From positions 5,332,001 through 5,396,000 of the forward strand of contig NC_049561.1 of assembly GCF_013368755.1 (NCBI RefSeq): a stretch of 64,000 nucleotides of DNA, in the 5' to 3' direction. The notes under the pieces were generated by a model that saw only the letters and a program-made list of their open reading frames with translations, had not been told where the DNA came from and did not search any database. Origin of the DNA: Talaromyces rugulosus (Eukaryota; Ascomycota; Eurotiomycetes; Eurotiales; Trichocomaceae). Both the position numbers and the translations under genes were made by a program. The number at the start of each line of letters is the position of its first letter. The first letter of the stretch is position 1. Positions 56,611 through 64,000 of the stretch are shown here, one piece after another.

Positions 56611-57707
56611 ATGGCCAGCAACACAGCTATTTCACACAGCTACTTCACACAGCTACTTCCACACAAAATGAATAACGAAATCGTCCCTGAAGAGATCAAC
56701 ATGGTGATCGGCCAGATGATGGAGATCCTTGAAGGCGTGGACCGCCTTGCGGACGTTACCAGTGAGCATATCGAACGGATAAAGCTTCTAGGCGATGGGC
56801 CAATAATCATTAACAAGTTCCAGACCTCGTTAGAAGAGTTTGACCATTGGTCAAGCAGGGCCGGGAACGGGATCAAGGATGTAGGATTGGTTGCAGGATA
56901 TTTTGTTGTTAGATATCGCTATGCATGGATTTTGGAGTGCCTACAGGACTTTATAAACACCGAGCAAGTTGGGCAACTCAAAAATTCGTTGAATAGCCTT
57001 ACCCTTCTGTCACATTCCTTCAAAGTCAGGAGCAAGAGTGAGCTTCCCCCTTCTTCCTAACACATGTTTAATTCTCTAGCTAATAATATATAGGCAGTTT
57101 TCCGTACGGCGGTACAGATACCCCTCAGCATGAGCTTGATAGGATTCTTTCCGAAACCTACTCACTCAGGGCACCTTTCGTAGCACTCGAATTTGCTATC
57201 TCTGATACACCCAGCCTTCTCCAGCAAAGCTCCACTCATGTGCTGACAGGAATCGACAATGTGACCAAGGTTATCACCATGCTTAACTTCATTCCACAGT
57301 CCGCCCAGAACACATCCGACGAAGACGACTGGGGTCTCTGCGAGTCCGAAATCCAGGAAATGGAACACCACGAACTCTGCATGCATGCATACAACTGGTA
57401 CCACGAGCGGGGTATCTGGCTGACCGAAGACTTCCATATGACCGTACACAGTTGGGAAGGCACGCGCTATCACGAATTCCCGGAGTCGTTCGACTTCCAC
57501 TTTACTGATTGGATCGCTCCGGACACGATTGAGGATATTATGCGTACTGTACCGTCCCCCTTTGGTGCCAATGGTGAAACAGTGTCTATTACATTGGCCT
57601 TTCCGCTGCGTCAACTGGTTGCTCTCTTGCAACAAAAGCGGATGCAGGTTGAGTACGACAGGGTTGCGCTGTGTGTAGCGAAGAAGCAAGGCCGCCGCCG
57701 TAGCTAG
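56611..57707 (+). CDS. Unknown fungal protein
   Basis: Exons 56611-57037 and 57094-57707 (56-nt intron) give 346 residues; an in-frame ATG at 56668 (MNNEIVPEEINMVIGQMMEI) is an alternative start that drops 19 residues encoded by a short repeated sequence (CACAGCTACTT-like words). The first half is helical with a heptad-like pattern. The second half is rich in Trp, His and acidic residues (ELCMHAYNWYHERGIWLTEDF, ESFDFHFTDWIAPDTIEDI). No signal peptide or membrane helix. I do not recognise a family. The end is basic (KKQGRRRS). Confidence 0.65.
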
Positions 57708-58337
57708 TCATAAATAGGATCGATAATTCCATAAATACCCGGTATACATCCGAACATATAATCACATTCCACTGTAATGACATAGATCTGTAGCCCTGAT
57801 TTAGTGATCTCAATTCCGGGCTGGTGGCCTGAAAACAACCATGTTACATTATATCAGTCCAACTAAAAAAGCCACACACGCCTCGATTGTGTAGTAAACA
57901 TTTTGAAGAAAATTATTTTATTTATTCCTGAAATTGTAAGAGGAAAGAATTACCGCAAGTTCACAATAATGTTACCTAACGTGGTCAGATCAATGTAATG
58001 GGCTAAGGAATTGTCTAAAAATTATACTTTTATTTCCAGCTGAACGCCCCATTATTACGACCTGCACTACTTATCAAGGCTATGCTTATTTATTATTAAC
58101 CTCGTTCTAAAGTAAGCGTTGCATGGCGCACGGTCAGCAAGTCAGCACTAGTCATTGCCCGAAATGATTTCCGAAGTAGGAAATTTTGAGAGCATTATTA
58201 GCATATATTGTGTGGTATGTCCATAAACTTTAGTTTACTTGTTGTAACGTATTGGGAACACTACATAATCAGATTTCCATGTTCTCTCTTCTTTAATTCT
58301 TCCTTCTTTTTTTTCTTTTCTTTTTTTTAACTCGGAA
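57708..58337. other. Intergenic region
   Basis: It holds the 3' region of the unknown gene and the promoter of the esterase gene, with a pyrimidine-rich tract just before its ATG (58285-58330). No gene seen. Confidence 0.5.
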
Positions 58338-60153
58338 ATGAAAAGCACCATGTCCCCTTCCACCGCCTTTTTAGGCCTCCTATGTGCAGTCGGTGCTTTG
58401 GCAGGTGAACACAAACAATAAAAAAGATCGCTCATTAAGCAGAGAATACTAACCCGCCACGGCCAATTAGTTGAGCTGCGTATCATGCCTGTCGGAGATT
58501 CTATCACACACGGATATCAAGGAGGCTCCGTAAACGCCGATGGAAATGGGTACAGACTACAGCTATGGAACGACATTGCGAATGATAACGACGTAACAAA
58601 ATACCACATCGTTGGGAGCCAAGTTTCCGGGGCCCTTCCAGATCCATACAACGAAGGGTACAACGGCGCACTTATTTCTGAGATTGCGACGAATATTAAC
58701 AGCTCGCTTTCGGGCATGCGCCCCAATGTTGTTCTTATTCATGCTGGCACGAATGATATGAACAGGCCTATGGATCCGGATACCGCGCCAGACCGACTCG
58801 GCGACCTTATCGATGAGGTGGTGGCCGTGTGTCCAGATGCAGCGGTCCTGGTGGCAGAGATTATCGTCATCGCGGACTCGACTTCAAATTCACGTCGGGA
58901 AACATATAACGCTGCTATTCCAGATATTGTGTCGGCGCGGGCCAATGCTGGGAAACAAGTGATGCTAGTCGACATGAGCAACCTGCTTACACCGGACGAT
59001 CTGATAGATGGTCTTCATCCCCTCGATCAGGGCTATATCAAAATGGGCGACGCGTGGTTTTCAGCAATCAAAACTGCGTCTCAGAACGGTTGGATAAAAA
59101 CTCCTGTGCCTTTGTCAGGCTCCTCGTCTGGCAAAGGTTGCTCGTCGGCTCCAACATTTTACCCGCGCAACCAGATTGCGAGTGGCACTGGCTCTTCGAA
59201 TGTTGTTTTTGCTGATATAGACGGTAAGAATATGCCCTCGATTTTTTCCGCATTCAGCGCAGTCTAATTAGGTACATGTTTAGGTGACGGGAAGGACGAT
59301 TATCTCATCCTTGGCGATGGAGGATCAGTGTCAGCCTATATAAACGGGGGCTCGGATGTTGGTGGGAATCAAATATGGTATCCACAAAACCAAATCGCCA
59401 GTGGAGTTGCGCCAGATGCCTCCAAGGTACGATTTGGAGATATAACAGGTGACGGCCGAGCCGATTATCTCGTCGTCAACGACGATGGATCTGTGGATTG
59501 CTGGAAAAACGCTGGCTCAAACGATAGTCAGTATCCAGGACGAGTTACGTGGATTCCACAGGACCAAATAGCTGGATCTGGAATGGGGAATGATGGTGCT
59601 GGTGTCGTCTTTGCCGATCTTGACGGTGACGGTCGTGACGACTATTTGTGGGTGTCCGATACAGGGGCACTGACTGTATATCTGAACGGAGCTGGTGACA
59701 AGCCCGATTGGAAATCTCAAGGAGTTGTGGCGTCAGGAGTAGGCGCTTCCAGGTCCGAAGTTGTCTTTGCCGATATGAATGGTGAGAAATCAACACAATC
59801 TTCGCTCTGATACATAGAACTGACATGTTAACTAGGCGATGGTCGAGCTGATTACCTTTGGGTTGGTGCTGATAGTGGTTCAGTAAAGGTCTGGTTGAAT
59901 ACAGCAAATGACAGTGGAGAGATCGTATGGGTTGAATGGGTAGGGCCCTATCCCATAGCCTGAAAACATTGAATCAATTGATACTAACAGTATATCTAAA
60001 TAGGGCGAAGTTGCTTCCGGCGTCGGTATTGGGGGCTCGGATATTCGGTTTGGAGATATCACTGGTAGCAACAGAGACGATTATCTGGCGATAGAGAATT
60101 CCAATGGAGCGATAAACTTGTGGGAGAACCTCTGTCCAGTCGCTTCAGAGTGA
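58338..60153 (+). CDS. Secreted SGNH-hydrolase (GDSL-type esterase) with C-terminal FG-GAP/VCBS-like repeats
   Basis: Five exons (58338-58404, 58471-59223, 59284-59781, 59836-59939, 60004-60153) give 523 residues. Residues 1-22 are a signal peptide. The SGNH domain (about 24-225) has its four blocks: IMPVGDSITHG with nucleophile Ser33, Gly in NEGYNGALI, HAGTNDMN with Asn117, and DGLHP with Asp202 and His205. The fold is typical of carbohydrate and polysaccharide esterases (CE3-like). The C-terminal half has five repeats of about 50-60 residues, each with an Asp-rich calcium-binding-like loop: ADIDGDGKDDYL, GDITGDGRADYL, ADLDGDGRDDYL, ADMNGDGRADYL and the degenerate GDITGSNRDDYL. These probably form a propeller that binds a polymer or surface. 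Introns 2 and 4 fall at the same Gly codon of repeats 1 and 4. Confidence 0.9.
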
Positions 60154-60474
60154 TATCACTACAACATATAAATATGATAGTCACCAAAATGAAAACATGT
60201 AAATATTTCAACCGCTTCTCAATTAATGTAATTTATAGGTACTGTTAGTTAAAACGGCCGGTGCGGGGTTCCTGCTTATGGCGGGTTCAATGTTTTGGCG
60301 TCCACGTCAATCCTTCAAATTTTCGCCTCATCACTGTCTGAAGTATGGAAATGAACTCTACTTCAGCTCCAAAGCTCCTCCAGATAAGCAGAATATGACA
60401 TCCTATCGCTTTCCGCGCATTAATTCGTCGTCTGATAACCACGCCAACCTGCCCACACACAACCAAGGGACGCG
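60154..60474. other. Intergenic region
   Basis: It should hold the 3' region of the esterase gene and the promoter and leader of the NACHT gene. No gene seen. Confidence 0.5.
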
Positions 60475-63294
60475 ATGGGCAGCTCGAACATTTGGACATA
60501 CAGTGACTACACGATAGCATGGATATGCGCGCTGCCAGTAGAGATGGCCGTCGCCTGCGCAATGCTAGACGAGCGCCATGAATCACTTCCTCTGCAACCA
60601 GAGTCGCACCATCAGAATAATTACGTCCTTGGGCGCATAGGAGCTCACAATGTCGTTGTGGCATGTCTGCCCTCGGGCATCACGGGCACGATATCAGCGG
60701 CAAGAGTGGTACACCAGATGCTCGCGACCTTTAAAAGACTCAAATTCGGGCTGATGGTCGGCATCGGAGGCGGAGCACCTAGTGTAGAAAACGATATTCG
60801 GCTGGGCGATGTCGTGGTGGGCAAGCCTACGGGGTTTTTTGGGGGTGTCGTTCAGTATGATTTTGGCAAGACGGTGCAAAACGGACGCTTTGTGCGTACT
60901 GGGATGCTGAACAAACCGCCAGAGGCGCTGTTGACGGCTATGAGTATTCTGCAGGCTAGGCATATGATGGAAAGCCATGGTATATCTTCGACTATATTGC
61001 AGATGGTTGGCAAATATCCGGCTATGAAGCCTCAGTTTACCTATCCCGGTGTCGAATACGATAGGCTGTATGAAGCAGAGTATGAGCACCCAGAGAATGA
61101 GCTCACCTGCTCAAATTGTGAGCCAAGCAGTGTGAAAAATAGAGAGCCTCGCCAACAGCCCTTGCCGGTCATCCACTACGGTCTGATTGCGTCCGGAGAC
61201 CAGGTGATGAAGCATGGAGCGACTAGGGAACAGCTACGCAGGGAACTTGATGTTCTTTGCTTTGAGATGGAAGCCGCTGGATTGATCGACAGCCTGCCTT
61301 TTGTGGTTATCAGGGGAATTAGTGATTATGCAGATTCGCATAAGAATAATCAGTGGCAGGGGTATGCTGCCGCAACGGCCGGTGCGTATGCTAAGGAGTT
61401 GATGTCTGTTATCCCAGCGGCAGAAAGCCACGATCCTCGCCCAGCTGTCGACATGCACGAAACGACCAAGGCTCTCTATGCGAATGTTCAGGAATGGTTG
61501 TCGCCCGCAGATGTGCAAGATGACTTGTATCGTCACGAGAATGAGTGCATGAGTGGCAGTTGTGACTGGGCTTTGACCACAAACGAGGTTCAATCTTTTC
61601 TTGCGACAAAAACAGAGACCGAAATCCTCAGAATTGGCGGGGCCCCCGGGAATGGAAAATCAACTCTCACTGCTTTTATTATACGCCATTTAATTGAAAC
61701 CACCAACGCTGACGTGCTATACTTTTTCTGCAAGGGCACGGACGAGAACAAGAACCGCCCGCTTCAAGCACTCCGAAGTTTACTTTCTCAGCTACTCTCC
61801 AAGACTAACGGATCCGATCTTTATTCATGGGTTGACAAGCTGCGTTTGCAAAGCGGACAAAAGACTGCCCAGTCTTTTGCAACCCTCAGCCATGCCTTCC
61901 AATTTGCACTAGGGAAGGACTTGCAAAAGCCGCTTCTATACATCGTTGTAGATGCACTCGACGAATGCCAGGATGGCTCTCTTCTTGCGGCATCACTGAT
62001 CACGGCGTCAAAGCTATCAAAAGGAGTTGTAAAGCTCATACTTACAAGCCGCGAAGATCCAGATCTACTGGACATTTTCAGCCAATATGAAGAAAACCCG
62101 CCATTGCTCAAGGAATTGATCGTCGTCCCGGCATATGTACGCCGACCTGTCAAGGCGTACGTTCAGGAGAGGGTGTATCGATGTAAACACATCAGCGGCG
62201 GCCCCCTTGGCCGCATTGTTCTCCAAAAGGTCGCAGCTGCGGCAGATGGCTCATGGCTCTATGCGCGATTGATTATGGATGAAATCCAGCGACTTCCGAG
62301 TGCAGCATCGGTGCAGCGACAACTAGAAAACATACCCAACGGTCTCGTGCAGCTGCATTCACGAATATTTGCGACAATGGAAAAGTCGTTTTCCCCTCTT
62401 GAACTCCGGCTCTCGCAGCAGGCGTTTCTGTGGGTTGACATGCTGGATTTTGTGCAGGTTGGAAGAATGCACTTGGACAGGGAAGTGCTGGATATTGTTT
62501 TTCAAGCCGAGAATGGCGGCGAGCCGGTTTTCGACTCGATTGATTTAGCCAGGCGGCTGTGCTCTCCCTTGGTAACCTTTAAACAGATCAAGAAAGAATC
62601 TCGACATAAAGTGGTATTCGTCCATCAGACTGCTGCGCAATTTGTGCACCAGTGCGCGAGCAGAAGAACAGAGACCGGGACAATAATTAGGGTACCACAG
62701 ATTCTAAAGCCGCAGGTACTTAAAGAGCTATATCGTGCCAACACGAGTGTTTGGTATTTTGAGTCTTGCGTCAAATCAACAACCCTTTTGGAAGACCTGC
62801 ACGCTAATCCTACTATTGAGGGGCTCGGGAAGAAGCCCGGCGCGTATTTCGAGATGGCCTATGGTTTATGGGGTGCATTCTTTCTTGAAAGTTTGCCCAC
62901 AGACCTCGACGAAGACGATCTTGAGCAGGTGTCTATGCTTTGCACCCGGCTGGCGCAATTTTTGCAGTCGGGAAGATGTCTGAAGTGGATTGAGCTGGCC
63001 ATCATTATCAACTACGACGGCGGCTTCGTTACCCTTTTTGACAATGCCATCAAGGCGCTCAATGCTTCGAAACGAATGCTTAGCAGCAGTAATTCTAATG
63101 AAACCTATCCAATTCTGCTCGAGTATTCTAAAACTACAAGCCAGTTTTTCGCAGACTATGCATATGTGATTTCTGTCACTGGGCCTAGTGATCACGAGAA
63201 GGGTATGGTCATGCCAGACGGATTTGAGAGTCGTCCCTTGGCGGCAGATTTGCTTTCTTTGGGTCGTAAATGGAACTATTTACATGTTATTTAG
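60475..63294 (+). CDS. NLR-type STAND protein: nucleoside-phosphorylase domain plus NACHT NTPase
   Basis: An intronless gene of 939 residues. Residues about 10-320 form a PNP_UDP (purine/uridine phosphorylase-like) domain: YTIAWICALPVEMAVACAMLD, LMVGIGGGAPS, GDVVVGKP, CFEMEAAGL and VIRGISDYADSHKN. This is the commonest N-terminal effector domain of fungal NLRs; some relatives degrade nucleotides in defence. A linker with DLYRHENECMSGSCDWALTTNEV leads to a NACHT NTPase with intact P-loop GAPGNGKST (Lys395 to Thr397) and Walker B LLYIVVDALDEC (Asp493, Asp496), then VKLILTSRED. A winged-helix-like region (AFLWVDMLDFVQV) follows. No ankyrin, WD40 or TPR repeats are present; the last 190 residues are unrecognised. 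It could be a repeat-less paralogue or end in a novel sensor domain. Intracellular surveillance (non-self or stress) is the family role. Confidence 0.9.
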   Translation: MGSSNIWTYSDYTIAWICALPVEMAVACAMLDERHESLPLQPESHHQNNYVLGRIGAHNVVVACLPSGITGTISAARVVHQMLATFKRLKFGLMVGIGGGAPSVENDIRLGDVVVGKPTGFFGGVVQYDFGKTVQNGRFVRTGMLNKPPEALLTAMSILQARHMMESHGISSTILQMVGKYPAMKPQFTYPGVEYDRLYEAEYEHPENELTCSNCEPSSVKNREPRQQPLPVIHYGLIASGDQVMKHGATREQLRRELDVLCFEMEAAGLIDSLPFVVIRGISDYADSHKNNQWQGYAAATAGAYAKELMSVIPAAESHDPRPAVDMHETTKALYANVQEWLSPADVQDDLYRHENECMSGSCDWALTTNEVQSFLATKTETEILRIGGAPGNGKSTLTAFIIRHLIETTNADVLYFFCKGTDENKNRPLQALRSLLSQLLSKTNGSDLYSWVDKLRLQSGQKTAQSFATLSHAFQFALGKDLQKPLLYIVVDALDECQDGSLLAASLITASKLSKGVVKLILTSREDPDLLDIFSQYEENPPLLKELIVVPAYVRRPVKAYVQERVYRCKHISGGPLGRIVLQKVAAAADGSWLYARLIMDEIQRLPSAASVQRQLENIPNGLVQLHSRIFATMEKSFSPLELRLSQQAFLWVDMLDFVQVGRMHLDREVLDIVFQAENGGEPVFDSIDLARRLCSPLVTFKQIKKESRHKVVFVHQTAAQFVHQCASRRTETGTIIRVPQILKPQVLKELYRANTSVWYFESCVKSTTLLEDLHANPTIEGLGKKPGAYFEMAYGLWGAFFLESLPTDLDEDDLEQVSMLCTRLAQFLQSGRCLKWIELAIIINYDGGFVTLFDNAIKALNASKRMLSSSNSNETYPILLEYSKTTSQFFADYAYVISVTGPSDHEKGMVMPDGFESRPLAADLLSLGRKWNYLHVI

Positions 63295-64000
63295 TAACGA
63301 TACATGTAGCTCTACCTATACAACAAATTTGCGGATGTCTTTGAGGTAACTGCAAAAACGTTCCACGCACATCAAAATCTTGATACATCAATTGATATTA
63401 TTGAACTTTGCAGCCATTCTGCAACCATAAATTTATATGGAAACCCAATAAAAATCGAATTTTATTTTTGGAATTTATGAACCCACAAACCAGAAACGCG
63501 TGGGCCACCCTTGTATATGTTGAATACATGTAATATGGCCTGACGAAGGCTTTTTAGTTTGCAGCTAACATGCTGATAGTATAGATATATCAACACCCCC
63601 CTGAAATACATCATTGATATCTATAATCACGGTTCTCACTAGTAATTGATAATATCCCTTTCTACAGTGTTCTTTAATATCAGAAGAGAATTCGAATGTC
63701 TTTTTATTAATATTCCTTTCGACGTACGCTAATTAATAAATATAAAGTGACGTGTTTTTCCTTTCCCTCTTCCAAGTTTGTTGTGTCGTGTCAGCTCGTT
63801 TTTCACATCAATGGTGTAGTTTGTAGGCACGGTTACGGACCATACATAATATATATCGTTCCATAATAACAGGCCATATTGGTAACATCAATTTATAACC
63901 CCAGATTTCTCTATTAGGCCAGGTGCTGGTGGTTAACGCGGAGTGTGATTGTTTTAGTTCAGAAAGGAATGAATGAGCGGCCTAATATGACATAGCTCTT
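63295..64000. other. AT-rich end region
   Basis: It contains the 3' side of the NACHT gene and AT-rich sequence to the window edge. No gene seen; a gene could begin beyond the window. Confidence 0.5.

Noticed and set aside
1..64000. tRNA, rRNA, riboswitch or CRISPR array
   Set aside because: No cloverleaf boxes, ribosomal sequence or spaced repeats noticed on either strand.

Overview
The window is nuclear DNA of a filamentous ascomycete, most likely Eurotiomycetes (Aspergillus/Penicillium/Talaromyces group). Genes are interrupted by many short introns (about 45-110 nt) with GTRNGT donors, CTAAC-type branch points and YAG acceptors. Families include a PhiA-like cell wall protein, a CFEM-type membrane protein, a Zn2Cys6 regulator and PNP-NACHT proteins, all typical of this class. 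I rebuilt 27 protein genes, mostly to exon level with phases that close; one further very small spliced gene is tentative, and one gene is decayed. I saw no rRNA, tRNA, CRISPR array or intact transposon.

Layout. 1-4.5 kb: chaperonin CCT2 and a WD40-cyclophilin (PPWD1/Cyp15 type) fire divergently from a 220-bp promoter. 4.7-12 kb: CFEM-like membrane protein, a SAM methyltransferase, a possible 50-residue gene, then an aldehyde dehydrogenase convergent with a 2-oxoglutarate/iron oxygenase. 12.5-16.7 kb: three minus-strand genes for secreted or wall proteins: a Thr-rich 11-residue-repeat protein, a Cys-rich GPI-type protein and a PhiA-like protein. The first two share promoter blocks and a signal-peptide exon but have unrelated mature chains. 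17.7-27.6 kb: a short Rei1-like zinc-finger protein, an amino-acid permease convergent with a Zn2Cys6 regulator, an unknown protein, a metallophosphoesterase and a medium-chain reductase. 27.6-31.1 kb is gene-poor and holds a decayed gene. 31.2-33 kb: MFS sugar/quinate-type transporter. 33.7-40.6 kb: two F-box proteins flank a large protein joining an NLR-type N-terminus, a NACHT-like domain without P-loop, a DUF7025-like domain and an AAA+ domain with an altered Walker B. 40.9-44.6 kb: two FAD oxidoreductases. 46-56 kb: housekeeping genes (universal-stress-domain protein, eIF4G, HVA22/DP1 family). 56.6-63.3 kb: an unknown protein, a secreted SGNH esterase with a repeat propeller, and a PNP-NACHT NLR-type protein.

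How the genes work together. The housekeeping blocks concern protein folding, ribosome maturation and translation initiation. The accessory blocks concern the cell surface, nutrient uptake with a probable local regulator, redox tailoring, and intracellular surveillance (STAND/NLR-like and F-box proteins). The most unusual items are the doubly altered NTPase at 35.1-38.7 kb, the shared promoter/signal-exon modules at 13-15.4 kb, the 15-unit 33-bp array with one foreign unit, and an in-frame 249-nt optional intron in eIF4G. Functional calls rest on motif recognition by eye; no database search was possible.
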